Assembly (NCBI GenBank): GCA_964646035.1 | Contig: CAZYDJ010000002.1 | Span: 1 to 64,000, forward strand | Direction of reading: 5' to 3' | Length of the DNA: 64,000 bases | Source of the DNA: CAYLMM01 sp964646035 | Lineage (GTDB): Bacteria; Krumholzibacteriota; Krumholzibacteriia; LZORAL124-64-63 | In this document: positions 25,375 to 34,107 of the stretch, one piece after another | How the letters are laid out: each line of letters begins with the position of its first letter | Position numbering within the stretch: position 1 is the first letter of the stretch | The notes under the pieces: generated by a model | What the model was told of the DNA's origin: nothing | Database searches by the model: none | The model's input: the letters and a program-made list of their open reading frames with translations, nothing else | Position numbers and translations under genes: made by a program

Positions 25375-26448
25375 ATGCGTGACCCCTGGACCCGTCGTCG
25401 TCCCGCCCCTCTCGCAACTGCTCTGCTGCTCATTATGTGTTCGTTGATCCTGGCCTGCGGCGGAGGATGCCTGCGCTCTATGGGCGACCAGGATCCGGAT
25501 AAGACCGCCGCCCTGCTCGCCGCGACCGGTCCCTATCTCGGCCAGGCGGTCCCCGGCGACGAGCCGGAGCTCTTCGCGCCCGGAGTGGTTTCGGCCGGAC
25601 CGCCGGCCCGCGACATGACCTTCACTCCCGACGGCAAAGAGATGTATTTCTGCTGGACGGTGGGATCGTACGATTACAGCGCCATTCTCTGCAGCCGCGA
25701 GATCGACGGCCGCTGGACCGAGCCCGAAGTGGCGTCCTTCTCGACCGACTCCCGCTTCAGCCACATCGAGCCCCACGTCTGCGCCGACGGATCGCGTCTG
25801 TTCTTCGTCTCGGACCGGCCCGACTCCGCCGCCGGCCGTCTCGAAAAGAACGAGGACATCTGGATCGTGGATCGGATCGGCGACGGCTGGGGCGAGCCCT
25901 ACAACCCCGGACCTCCGCTCAACGGCGATGGCGCCGAGTTCTTCCCGACCACGACGAGCGACGGCTCCGTCTACTTCACCCGGCGCGAGCCCGGACAAAG
26001 GGTCGAGAATCTCCGCCGGTGCCGGCCGCTGCCCGGCGGCGGTTTCGCCGAATCGGAATTGCTGCCCGAGCAGGTCAACGGCGGCTCGACCCGTTTCAAC
26101 GGGTTCGTCTCGCCCGACGAAAGCTACATCATCACCTGCATATTCGGGCGGGACGACTCGCTCGGCGGCGTCGACTACTACGTCAGCTTCCGCGACACGA
26201 ACGATGTCTGGACCGGCCCCTTCAACATGGGCGAAAAGGTCAACCGGGCCGAAGGCAGGGAGTGGTCCCCGTCCGTATCTCCGGACGGCCGCTACTTCTT
26301 CTTCATGTCGACGCGGCTGATCGCCGGCGCCGAGAACCGCTTTCAGCTATCCCGTTCGGAAATGCTGCGGATGCACCAGGCGCCCGGTTACGGAAACTCG
26401 GCGATCTGGTGGGTCGACGCCGGATTCCTGGAAAAGCTGCGGCCTTGA
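25375..26448 (+). CDS. Lipoprotein with PD40-type beta-propeller repeats
   Basis: The 357-residue protein has a lipoprotein signal with a lipobox near ILAC (Cys28) and then WD40-like PD40 repeats. Each repeat has an S/T-P-D-G turn and an aromatic strand: FTPDGKEMYFCWTVG, CADGSRLFFVSDRPDS, TSDGSVYFTRREPG, VSPDESYIITCIFG, VSPDGRYFFFMSTRL. Five or six blades can be counted. PD40 propellers, as in TolB and OmpA-linked proteins, bind other proteins or peptidoglycan-associated partners. No OmpA or TPR domain is fused here. A cysteine just after the lipobox (GGGC) is unusual. ATG 25375 has GGAAAGGAG upstream. Function beyond binding is unknown. Confidence 0.75.
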   Translation: MRDPWTRRRPAPLATALLLIMCSLILACGGGCLRSMGDQDPDKTAALLAATGPYLGQAVPGDEPELFAPGVVSAGPPARDMTFTPDGKEMYFCWTVGSYDYSAILCSREIDGRWTEPEVASFSTDSRFSHIEPHVCADGSRLFFVSDRPDSAAGRLEKNEDIWIVDRIGDGWGEPYNPGPPLNGDGAEFFPTTTSDGSVYFTRREPGQRVENLRRCRPLPGGGFAESELLPEQVNGGSTRFNGFVSPDESYIITCIFGRDDSLGGVDYYVSFRDTNDVWTGPFNMGEKVNRAEGREWSPSVSPDGRYFFFMSTRLIAGAENRFQLSRSEMLRMHQAPGYGNSAIWWVDAGFLEKLRP

Positions 26449-26538
26449 CCGGCGAAACCGGCCGCGGCCTTGAACGTAGACGATCGCGGGGCCCGACCGG
26501 GCGACCACATCCGAATCCGTTTCCACAGGAGGCTACCC

Positions 26539-27534
26539 ATGGCCGACATGTCGAAGATGATCCAGCCCGCGCTCGAAGCGATGGTCCGCGTACTCGAGCT
26601 CAAGCCCGAGGACTCCGTTCTCGTCCTGACCGAGGAAGCCAAGAGAACCGTCGGTGAAGCGTTCGCCCTGGCCGCTTCCGGATACGGCTGTTCCATCGAC
26701 ATCCGCCTCCTGCCCTCGATCGACCGCCCCCTGCGGGAGGTGCCGGAAGATCTGATCAAGGCGCTCGACGGCAAGACCGTGTTGATCAACACCATCGTCG
26801 GCGACAGCGACGAGATCCCGTTCCGCATCCAATGGCTCGACGAGGCGGTGAAGCGTGAGTTGAGGATCGGGCACTGCCCGGGCATCGAGGAAGGGATGCT
26901 TACCGGCGGACCGATGGACATCGACTACGACGAGATGCAGGACGCCGCCGACCGCCTGATCGCCGCCTTCGACGGCTCCGAGAAGGTCCACATCACGACC
27001 GCGGCCGGAACCGACCTGACTCTCTTCGTCGCCGGACGCGAATTCGTATCCGACGTCAACATCAACAACACGGAAAAATCCGTCAATCTGCCCTGCGGCG
27101 AGGTCTACTGCGCTCCGGTCGAGACCAAGGGCGACGGAGTGCTGGTGATCGACGGCTGCGTGGGTGGCGACGGGAATGTATCGCAGCCGGTCACCATGCG
27201 GATCGCGTCGGGACGCGTGGTCGAGGTCGAGTGCGGCGACGCCCGCTGGGCCGAGCGGGTGAACTCCCTGCTCGACATCGACGAGGGAGCGCGGGGCGTG
27301 GCCGAACTGGGCATCGGACTGAATCCCGGAGCGCGGCTGATCGGATGCATGCTGGAGGATGAGAAAGCATTGCGCACCGCCCACATCGCCTTCGGCAGCA
27401 ATCAGGGGATGCCGGGCGGACTCGGCCGCTCGTCCACCCATGTGGACTACCTGTTCCACAAGCCGACGATCGTGGCGATGGACCGCGACGGAGGGGCCGT
27501 AACCGTCCTGGACGAAGGCGATATCGTCATCTGA
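26539..27534 (+). CDS. M29-family aminopeptidase (thermophilic aminopeptidase type)
   Basis: This 331-residue metalloprotease fits the M29/COG2309 aminopeptidase family. The two-metal ligand pattern seems present: NLPCGEVYCAP (Glu188), ELGIGLNPGA (Glu256), TAHIAFGSN (His282) and SSTHVDYLFH (His301, Asp303). The N-terminal domain (about 1-150) is the usual alpha/beta lid. It is shorter than the classical 400-residue enzymes, which fits the COG2309 subgroup with a compact N-domain. ATG 26539 has AGGAGG six bases upstream. There is no signal, so it should act in the cytosol on peptide N-termini. It ends 9 bases from the convergent S9 peptidase gene. Confidence 0.82.
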   Translation: MADMSKMIQPALEAMVRVLELKPEDSVLVLTEEAKRTVGEAFALAASGYGCSIDIRLLPSIDRPLREVPEDLIKALDGKTVLINTIVGDSDEIPFRIQWLDEAVKRELRIGHCPGIEEGMLTGGPMDIDYDEMQDAADRLIAAFDGSEKVHITTAAGTDLTLFVAGREFVSDVNINNTEKSVNLPCGEVYCAPVETKGDGVLVIDGCVGGDGNVSQPVTMRIASGRVVEVECGDARWAERVNSLLDIDEGARGVAELGIGLNPGARLIGCMLEDEKALRTAHIAFGSNQGMPGGLGRSSTHVDYLFHKPTIVAMDRDGGAVTVLDEGDIVI

Positions 27535-27543
27535 TCCGGGCCG

Positions 27544-29478
27544 CTAGCGCCGCTGCCGCCTGCCGCCGAGATGGTCGCCGAAGAATTCCTCCAGCGTCCG
27601 GTAAAGCGCCAGCTGGCTTTCCATGTTCGTGAAGAGATGCCCCTCGTCTTCCATGCGCAGGTAGCGGACTTCCGTGCCCTGGGCGTATAGCTGCGCGACG
27701 AGCCGGTCGGTGGTGGCCGGATCGCACCAGGGGTCGTTGGCTCCGTGGGCGATCATCACCGGATTGCGGATCAGATCGGCGTGCAGCAACGGCGAAACCT
27801 CGTCCAGCATTTCCCGGTCGGCCAGCGGATCGCCGATGCACCGTTCGTAGATCTCATGCTGGGCGGCCGCGTACGGGGGCAGCGACTCCAGGAAGGTGAC
27901 GATGTCGCAGATGCCGGAATAGCAGACGCCGCAGGCGTAGACGTCGGGAGTGAAGGCCAGCCCGGCCAGCGCCGCGTAGCCTCCGTAAGAGGCGCCCATG
28001 ATCCCCACCCGCGTGGAGTCGGCGACGCCCATGCCGACCAGCCAACGAACGCCGTCGGTCAGGTCGTCCTGCATCGAACGGCCCCACTGCTTCTCGCCCG
28101 CCTCGAAGAATTCGCGGCCGAAACCGACCGACCCCCGGTAATTCACCTGAAGCACGGCGAATCCCCGATTGACCAGGAACTGGACATGGGGATTCCATCC
28201 CCAGCGATCGCGGCTCCAATGCCCGTGATGAGGCAGCACGACCAACGGCAGATCGTTGGGCTTCTGTCTGATGGGCAGGGTGAGATAGCCGGTCAACTCC
28301 AGGCCGTCGCGGGCTTCGTAGCGGACCGGCTTCATCGGGGCCATCTGGCTCTCGTCGAGCCAGGGACCGACGCGGGCGACTTCCGCGATGGTGTCGGACG
28401 TCCTGTCGTAAAGGTAGTAGGTGCCCATGGAGCGGTCGCTGGCGCCGTAGACCAGCACCGCATCCCCGGAAACATCCGTTCCCGCCACCCGGGGCTCCTG
28501 ATCCGGGATCAGCTCTTCGAGACGCTGTTGCATCTCCCGCCGGCCGACATCGAGGAAGTGGTACTCGAGCCGTTCGGCTTCGTAGATCACCGCCGACGCC
28601 GTTCCGGTCGCCGGAGAAAGAGCGATGCCCCGGACATCGACTTCGGGATGCTCGAAAATCAGGTTGCGGTACTCGCCAACGGCCGGGTCGATGAGATAGA
28701 GGCCCAGGCGGTCGCCGCCGCGACGGGAGAGGGCGTATAGATAGCGGTTCTCGCGATCGAAGGTCAGCGGCTGGAATTCGTCTGCCCAACCCCAGGACAT
28801 CACCGCGGTGAACGGCTCGTCATCCTCGGCGCGGTGCTCGAGAATCCATTGGTCGCCGTCATTGCGGACGGCCAGCCTCAGCCGTCCCTTGTGGTCGGCT
28901 AACCAGGATGTGTACTGGCCCTGATTCTCCAGGATCATCTCGTCGTCGCCGGTGCCGACGTCGATCCGATGAACGTCGAAGAACCTGGGGTCGCGTTCGT
29001 TGGTGGCGACCAGGAGTTTGCCGCCCCACTCCCGGATCAGGCCCGAGTCGCCGATCAGGGTTGCACGCAGGTCGAGGCCGGGAGTCAGGTCGCGGCCTCC
29101 GCTTCCGTCGGCCATTGTGGTGTAGACATGGAAGTTTTCGTCCCCGTCGCTGTCCAGCAGATAGGCCAGGCGGTGGGAATCGGTCCAAACGTACTGCCGG
29201 ATGTCCCGATCCGTGCTGGATGTGACACGCCGTTCTTCTCCGGTTGTCAGATCGCGAACGAAGATGTTACGCCGGTATTCCCAGCGGGACAGCCAAGCCA
29301 GGCGCTCTCCGTCCGGCGAAAGCGAAAGGTTGGTCTTGTCCTCGCTCGAAAAGAATACCGAAGCCGGTATCAGATCCGCCCCGCCCCCGCCGCAGCCGCC
29401 GGCCAGCATCAGCATGACGCATAGAAACGCCGCCGAGACGCAGGACTGGACTTTAATCGCCGAGCATGATCCAACCAT
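27544..29478 (-). CDS. S9-family prolyl oligopeptidase-like lipoprotein
   Basis: This 644-residue lipoprotein has a lipobox at LAGGC (Cys29). Residues 50-375 form a beta-propeller (LSPDGERLAWLSRWE, WTDSHRLAYLLDSDGDENFH, FDRENRYLYALSRRG). Residues 385-640 are the alpha/beta-hydrolase domain. The catalytic set is visible: nucleophile in MGASYGGY (Ser497), Asp582 in HGANDPWC and His614 in DEGHLF. The VLPHHGHWSRDRWGWNP oxyanion-region motif supports the acylaminoacyl-peptidase subgroup of S9. The upstream start at 29478 is kept because it gives the lipoprotein signal and a GAGG ribosome site. Peptide or acyl-peptide hydrolysis at the cell envelope is inferred. Confidence 0.88.
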   Translation of the reverse strand: MVGSCSAIKVQSCVSAAFLCVMLMLAGGCGGGGADLIPASVFFSSEDKTNLSLSPDGERLAWLSRWEYRRNIFVRDLTTGEERRVTSSTDRDIRQYVWTDSHRLAYLLDSDGDENFHVYTTMADGSGGRDLTPGLDLRATLIGDSGLIREWGGKLLVATNERDPRFFDVHRIDVGTGDDEMILENQGQYTSWLADHKGRLRLAVRNDGDQWILEHRAEDDEPFTAVMSWGWADEFQPLTFDRENRYLYALSRRGGDRLGLYLIDPAVGEYRNLIFEHPEVDVRGIALSPATGTASAVIYEAERLEYHFLDVGRREMQQRLEELIPDQEPRVAGTDVSGDAVLVYGASDRSMGTYYLYDRTSDTIAEVARVGPWLDESQMAPMKPVRYEARDGLELTGYLTLPIRQKPNDLPLVVLPHHGHWSRDRWGWNPHVQFLVNRGFAVLQVNYRGSVGFGREFFEAGEKQWGRSMQDDLTDGVRWLVGMGVADSTRVGIMGASYGGYAALAGLAFTPDVYACGVCYSGICDIVTFLESLPPYAAAQHEIYERCIGDPLADREMLDEVSPLLHADLIRNPVMIAHGANDPWCDPATTDRLVAQLYAQGTEVRYLRMEDEGHLFTNMESQLALYRTLEEFFGDHLGGRRQRR

Positions 29479-29659
29479 GGATTACCCTCGCTGGGGCCGA
29501 ATTCTTCCGGCAGGGGGGACCTGGAACAGACGCATCCTATCATATCGAGGTTGCAGCTAATAGGTCGATGGGCTTCCGTATTGATGGTCCAGCGGTTAGA
29601 GTATCGGATGGACGCGGCGCGACCGTCGAAACGTTGACTCGGGATTACGGAGGGCAGCC

Positions 29660-30163
29660 ATGTTCAGGAAGCTCGACGATTTCTTCCGTTCGTACAAGAC
29701 GCTCACCGCGGGGACCGGCAGGATCCTCGGCGCCCTGACCGACGATTCCCTTGCAGTTTCCGCCGCCGAGGGCCACCGGGGCCTCGGAGCCATGGCCTGG
29801 CATATCGTGGCCACGGTGCCCGAAATGATGAGCAGGACCGGCCTGCCCCTCTCAGCCGTCGATCCCGCGGCCATGCCGCCGGCCAACGCCGCCGAAATCG
29901 TCGGCGCCTATCGGCGGGTCTGTGATGAATTGGTCGCGGCCCTGAAGACCGACTGGGACGACCAGACCCTCGAGACCGTCGACAACCTCTACGGCGAGGA
30001 CTGGCCCCGCGGAATGACCCTGCAGATCCTGATCCACCACGAGATCCACCATCGCGGCCAGATCACTGCGCTGATGCGCAAGGCCGGACTGGTCGTGCCC
30101 GGAATCTACGGGCCGGCCAAGGAAGAGTGGGCCGCGCACGGCTGCGACGAGCCGCCTTACTAG
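29660..30163 (+). CDS. DinB-superfamily protein
   Basis: This 167-residue protein has the four-helix DinB/YfiT fold signature with the three-His metal site: His48 in GAMAWHIV and HHEIHHRGQ (His126 to His131) near the C-terminus. DinB-like proteins are thiol- or metal-dependent transferases or hydrolases, for example mycothiol- or bacillithiol-linked enzymes. No specific subfamily is obvious here. ATG 29660 has GGAGGG upstream. The gene is divergent from the S9 lipoprotein gene, and a small membrane protein gene follows it 72 bases on. The biochemical role is unknown. Confidence 0.8.
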   Translation: MFRKLDDFFRSYKTLTAGTGRILGALTDDSLAVSAAEGHRGLGAMAWHIVATVPEMMSRTGLPLSAVDPAAMPPANAAEIVGAYRRVCDELVAALKTDWDDQTLETVDNLYGEDWPRGMTLQILIHHEIHHRGQITALMRKAGLVVPGIYGPAKEEWAAHGCDEPPY

Positions 30164-30235
30164 AATCCGCTAATTCGACGCTGCGGGGACGGCGCGATGC
30201 GACCGCTCCGCGGACGCCGGGAAATGGAGATCGTC

Positions 30236-30607
30236 ATGTGGGAAAAGCACCGTGTTCTGCTGGGGGCCATGCATCTGGCCCTGGGAGGAACCGTTCTCTA
30301 CGCGGCCATGATCGTGGCGGTCGTATTCTCGATACTCTCCGGCGTGCCGGAGATCGAACGGTCGAATGAGATCCTCGGCAGCGTCGGCGTATTGGTCTTC
30401 TCCCTGCTGGCCTTCATCTCGTTGCCCGGCATCATCAGCGGCCTGGCCATTCTCCTGCGGGCGTCCTGGTCGAAGCCGGCGGCCGTTGTCGTAGGCGTCC
30501 TGAACCTGGCCAGCGTGCCTCTCGGAACTATCGTCGGCCTCTTCACCCTTTACGTCGCCTGGATGGATTCCGAGGAGAATTCGGGGATAAGGAGCGAAGC
30601 GGAGTGA
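30236..30607 (+). CDS. Small integral membrane protein, four predicted helices
   Basis: The 123-residue protein is mostly hydrophobic, with about four membrane segments: LGAMHLALGGTVLYAAMIVA, GSVGVLVFSLLAFISLPGI, SGLAILLRASW..VVGVLNL and VPLGTIVGLFTLYVAWM. The charged C-terminus (DSEENSGIRSEAE) is likely cytosolic. ATG 30236 is chosen because GGAG lies 7 bases upstream; an earlier in-frame ATG at 30224 adds four residues and has no clear ribosome site. Its stop overlaps the GTG start of the GT-C/TPR gene (GTGA), so the two are coupled. A helper role to that enzyme is possible, but no family was recognised. Confidence 0.6.
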   Translation: MWEKHRVLLGAMHLALGGTVLYAAMIVAVVFSILSGVPEIERSNEILGSVGVLVFSLLAFISLPGIISGLAILLRASWSKPAAVVVGVLNLASVPLGTIVGLFTLYVAWMDSEENSGIRSEAE

Positions 30608-32649
30608 TCCCCCGCCCCGGCAAAAAGACCGCCGCCGTGATTGCGGCGCTGATCCTGTTGCCCGGACTGCTCTACGCACCGGCCGGCGACGGCCCCTTTC
30701 TCTTCGACGATGAAACGGGCGTGCTGGAACTCACCGCGGGCCACGCCGATCAAAGCCTGGGTCAGGTGCTGCGGTTCTGGGAAAAGGGACCGCTCGCCTA
30801 CCGTCCGCTGCGCTTTCTCTCCTTCGCCGCCGACTGGAAACTCGGCGGAGGCGATCCGACCGTATTCCACATCACCAACATCATTCTGCACGGCCTCTGC
30901 TGCCTGTTGCTGCTCGGCCTGTTCCGCCGTTTCAGGATGCCCGCGTCCATCGCCTTCACTGCGGCGCTGCTCTTCTGTGTCNNNNNNNNNNCATCCAACG
31001 GGGCCTCGATTGTGGTCCAGCCGGCCCCGCGTTGGGTGCTGCTCTGCGCCCTGTTCTATCTGATCGCGCTGCATTCATCGCTTTCGGCGGGCAGGTCGCC
31101 GCGTCACGCATCGCGCCTGGCATGGTCGGTGATCTTCTTCGCGGCGGGTCTGCTCTCCTATCTCTCCAAGGAGATGGCGCTGAGCCTGCCCCTGGCCGCC
31201 CTGATGCTGGACATGATCGATCGCGGCAGTGACCGGCTGGATGTGGGCTCCGCTTTTCCGCGCCGAGTTTTCGCCGCGCTGCGGGGCCGTCCCGTCTTCT
31301 ATGCCTTGATGATCTGCGGCGGCGCCGTCGGCTTGATCGAGAAACTGGTTCTTTCGCCGGGCACCCGGGTGCCGATCGGGAGTTGGTCCGAGCCTCTGCG
31401 CAACATCCCCCTGCTGCTGCAGACGGTCTCGCTTCATGTCCGCAAGATCATCTGGCCATGGCCCCACGCGGCCGACATGCGCGGCCTCTTCCCCGACCGC
31501 CTGCCCGACACGATTACCGGGACGATTCCCGCCGCGGGATGGAGCGGATTCTGGAACGGCGGCGGCCTGGTCGCCACGATCGCGGGGCTGATCCTGCTGG
31601 GGTTGTCGGTTACGGCCTGCCGCCGCGCCGCGATCCGGGTTCGGACGGCGGCAACGGCCGGACTATGCTTCTTCCTGATCGCCCTGATCCCGGTGAGCAA
31701 CCTCGTGCGCCTCAACGAGCCCGCCGCCGAACATTATCTCTACCTCCCCATGGCCGGCGGCGCCCTGCTGATGGCGGCCCTGATCTACGGCTTGGCCGAC
31801 CGGAGTGATCGCGGCCGCCGACGGTCGGTGGCGGCGAGCGTTGCGACAACGGCGCTGATCCTGTTGCTGGCGACGATGACCTTCGTCCGGGCCGGCGCCT
31901 GGAGCAGCGAGACGCGGCTCTGGTCCTCGGCTGCCGCCGCCAATCCCACCGGCGCCAGGGCGCTTAACAACCTGGGCCTGGCTCTCGGCGAAGCCGGTGA
32001 CGCCGGGGCCGCGGCCGAATGCTTCGTCCGAGCACTGCGATTCGAACCGGGATCCGTGCGGACGACGGCTAATCTGGCCGGATTATTGCGGAAACAGGCA
32101 GATTTCGATGGAGCCTTGCGGACGGTCGACGCTGCCCTCGCCCTGAGGCCGGACGACCCGCTGCTGCTCTCGATGAAGGGCGGGATACTGCTTGCTTCGG
32201 GCAGGGCCGCCGAGGCGTTGCGCCCTCTCGACCGGGTAGCGGAGTTGCCGGGCGGGCCGGAAGCGGCCGGCGACGAGTGGGCCAGGGATCGCGGAGTCGC
32301 CCACTTCCAGGCCGGAGATGCTTCCGAAGCCGCGCTCATTCTCGAAACGGCGGCTGCGGACGCTCCGGGAAACCCATCCCTCTGGACCAATCTCGGCGTA
32401 ATCCTGCTCTCGCTGAACCGCATCGACGATGCCGCCGACGCCCTGGAAAATGCGGTAGCCCTGCCCGGATCACCTCCGTCGGCCCAGCGCAATCTGGCGG
32501 TCGCCCGTCTGCGCCAGGGCCGGCCCGACGAAGCCCGCCTGCATCTGGAAACAGCCCGTAGAATGGGTGACGCAATACCGGAAGGCCTGGAGAAAGCAGT
32601 GGCCGCGGCCGAATCGACAGCGGCCGGCTTCATGGAGGAAATCAGGTGA
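30604..32649 (+). CDS. TMTC-like GT-C glycosyltransferase with C-terminal TPR repeats (contains N gap)
   Basis: The gene encodes about 681 residues with an N-terminal GT-C-type membrane domain and a C-terminal TPR array (about 450-670; repeats such as ALNNLGLALGEAGD, PSLWTNLGVILLSLNRIDDA, PSAQRNLAVARLRQGRPDEA). The membrane half has DDETGVLELTAGH after helix 1 and AYRPLRFLSFAADW, TNIILHGLCC, then PLAALMLDM, the layout of TMTC/DUF1736-type proteins that move mannose or other sugars onto proteins. The assembly has 10 Ns at 30982-30991, right where the conserved HP-x-x-TEA motif of the family is expected. The true frame across the gap is not proven. GTG 30604 overlaps the preceding stop. Protein O-glycosylation is a plausible role. 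Confidence 0.72.
   Translation: MIPRPGKKTAAVIAALILLPGLLYAPAGDGPFLFDDETGVLELTAGHADQSLGQVLRFWEKGPLAYRPLRFLSFAADWKLGGGDPTVFHITNIILHGLCCLLLLGLFRRFRMPASIAFTAALLFCVXXXXSNGASIVVQPAPRWVLLCALFYLIALHSSLSAGRSPRHASRLAWSVIFFAAGLLSYLSKEMALSLPLAALMLDMIDRGSDRLDVGSAFPRRVFAALRGRPVFYALMICGGAVGLIEKLVLSPGTRVPIGSWSEPLRNIPLLLQTVSLHVRKIIWPWPHAADMRGLFPDRLPDTITGTIPAAGWSGFWNGGGLVATIAGLILLGLSVTACRRAAIRVRTAATAGLCFFLIALIPVSNLVRLNEPAAEHYLYLPMAGGALLMAALIYGLADRSDRGRRRSVAASVATTALILLLATMTFVRAGAWSSETRLWSSAAAANPTGARALNNLGLALGEAGDAGAAAECFVRALRFEPGSVRTTANLAGLLRKQADFDGALRTVDAALALRPDDPLLLSMKGGILLASGRAAEALRPLDRVAELPGGPEAAGDEWARDRGVAHFQAGDASEAALILETAAADAPGNPSLWTNLGVILLSLNRIDDAADALENAVALPGSPPSAQRNLAVARLRQGRPDEARLHLETARRMGDAIPEGLEKAVAAAESTAAGFMEEIR
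30982..30991. other. Assembly gap of 10 unknown bases
   Basis: Ten consecutive N bases sit inside the GT-C/TPR coding region. The size is probably nominal. On the right side the in-frame peptide starts SNGASIVVQPAP, while another frame starts HPTGP, so a base error next to the gap is possible. Confidence 0.99.
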
Positions 32650-32682
32650 GATTTGAATATCCCACCTGAAATGAGGTAGAAT
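32642..32682 (+). promoter_or_regulatory. Candidate promoter with operator-like inverted repeat for the DUF2891 gene
   Basis: TCAGGTG (32642-32648) and CACCTGA (32663-32669) form a perfect 7-bp inverted repeat with a 14-base spacer. A -35 (TTGAAT, 32653-32658) lies between its arms and a -10 (TAGAAT, 32677-32682) follows after an 18-base gap. A dimeric regulator could occlude the -35. The left arm overlaps the preceding stop codon. Confidence 0.4.
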
Positions 32683-32710
32683 CCGGGGCATCCCGAACCG
32701 GAGGTGCCAG

Positions 32711-33826
32711 ATGATCCGCCGCCGAATGATCATTGCCCTGGTTGCCTTGGCGATCAGCGCATCCGCAGCGACAGCAACCGCGGCCGACGGCAAATTCCGC
32801 CTGGTGCCCGCCGAATTGTCGGCCCGGTTCGCCCGACTGGCCCTCGATTGTCTGCAGAAGGAGTATCCCAACAAGATCGCGCACACCATGAATTCGGACA
32901 TGGACGTCAAGCCGCCACGCGAACTCCATCCCGCCTTCTATGGTTGTTTCGATTGGCATTCTTCGGTACACGCCCACTGGATGCTGGCCCGCCTGGCCAG
33001 GCTCAACCCCCATGCCCCTTTCGCGGCTGATATCAAAGCAGCACTGGACCGCAGCCTCACCCCCGAGAACATGGCGGCGGAAGCCGATTATATCCGGCAG
33101 GAGGGGCGAGCCACCTACGAGCGTCCCTACGGCCTGGCCTGGCTGCTGCAACTCTGCGCGGAATTGAGGGAATGGGACGATCCCGAAGCACGTCGTTGGT
33201 CGGGAAATCTGCGTGTCCTGGAAGACGAGGCCGCCGAGCGCCTGGGAGACTGGCTGCCCAAGCTCCGCTATCCGATACGGACCGGAGAGCATAGCCAGAC
33301 CGCCTTCGCCCTCGGGCTGGCTCTGGATTGGGCCCGGGCGGCGGGCAGATCGACCATCGCCGATCTGATCGCCGGCAAGGCGTTGCGCTTCCACGCCGGG
33401 GATCGCAACGGTCCTCTCGCCTACGAGCCCTCGGGTCAGGATTTTCTCTCTCCCTGCCTGGCCGAAGCCGATCTGATGCGACGGGTCATGACGGACGCCG
33501 AGTTCGCGTCATGGCTCGACGGATTCCTGCCGGTCATTCCCGGTGACGGACGGGCCGACTGGTTGCCGGTAGCGGAGGTGACCGATCGCTCGGACGGCAA
33601 GCTGGCCCATCTCGACGGACTGAACCTGAGCCGCTCCTGGATGCTGGAGGGCATCGCCGCCGGGCTGCCCGATTCCGACTCCCGTCGCGAATCGTTGCTG
33701 GCCGCTGCGGCCGCCCATCGCGACAAGGGCATCGAGGCCGTGACCGGCGAGCATTACGAGGGCGGGCATTGGCTGGGGTCGTTCGCCACCTACCTCGTCA
33801 CCGGCAGGGGGCTGGGTACGGACTGA
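32711..33826 (+). CDS. DUF2891 family secreted protein
   Basis: The 371-residue product has an N-terminal signal peptide (MIRRRMIIALVALAISASA, cut near ATAAD). The mature part matches DUF2891: ELHPAFYGCFDWHSSVHAHWML near residue 70, then YGLAWLLQLCAELREWDD, PIRTGEHSQTAFALGLALDW, and GEHYEGGHWLGSFATYLV at the end. The Trp/His-rich CFDWHSSVHAHW motif is the family hallmark and suggests a metal or glycan pocket in an alpha-helical barrel. No activity is established for the family. ATG 32711 has GGAGGT six bases upstream. It follows the GT-C/TPR gene but probably has its own promoter. Confidence 0.85.
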   Translation: MIRRRMIIALVALAISASAATATAADGKFRLVPAELSARFARLALDCLQKEYPNKIAHTMNSDMDVKPPRELHPAFYGCFDWHSSVHAHWMLARLARLNPHAPFAADIKAALDRSLTPENMAAEADYIRQEGRATYERPYGLAWLLQLCAELREWDDPEARRWSGNLRVLEDEAAERLGDWLPKLRYPIRTGEHSQTAFALGLALDWARAAGRSTIADLIAGKALRFHAGDRNGPLAYEPSGQDFLSPCLAEADLMRRVMTDAEFASWLDGFLPVIPGDGRADWLPVAEVTDRSDGKLAHLDGLNLSRSWMLEGIAAGLPDSDSRRESLLAAAAAHRDKGIEAVTGEHYEGGHWLGSFATYLVTGRGLGTD

Positions 33827-33932
33827 CTGCGGCGAACCGTGCGGCGCGCCGGTCATCAGGCAGCCGCACGGCGGTTCACCAAATCTGAAAAAACCAAACC
33901 ATAATGATCATAATTAGCTGCATTATATGCAA

Positions 33933-33961
33933 TTGACTGATTTCGACATCTGGCCTAAAAT
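33933..33961 (+). promoter_or_regulatory. Strong sigma70-like promoter of the subtilase gene
   Basis: TTGACT (33933-33938) and TAAAAT (33956-33961) each match consensus at 5 of 6 positions with a 17-base spacer, in an AT-rich gap. Transcription should start near 33968, giving a 140-base leader to ATG 34108. Confidence 0.65.
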
Positions 33962-33981
33962 AATGTTCCCCGTCGGTAGGC

Positions 33982-34012
33982 CCCGCGTGAACCGCAACCA
34001 CGCGGGACTTTC
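33982..34012 (+). promoter_or_regulatory. Leader hairpin in the subtilase 5' UTR
   Basis: CCCGCGTG (33982-33989) pairs with CACGCGGG (33999-34006), followed by ACTTTC. It begins about 14 bases after the predicted start point. It may stabilise the mRNA or act as an attenuator; no riboswitch class was recognised. Confidence 0.4.
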
Positions 34013-34107
34013 ATATTACCCAGCCGAAAGGAGCCTTACCGTAGCGCAGCTCAGACCGCCTTACTTCTCTCGCCAACAGGTCGTAGAGACTGCCACAGGA
34101 GTTTGAA

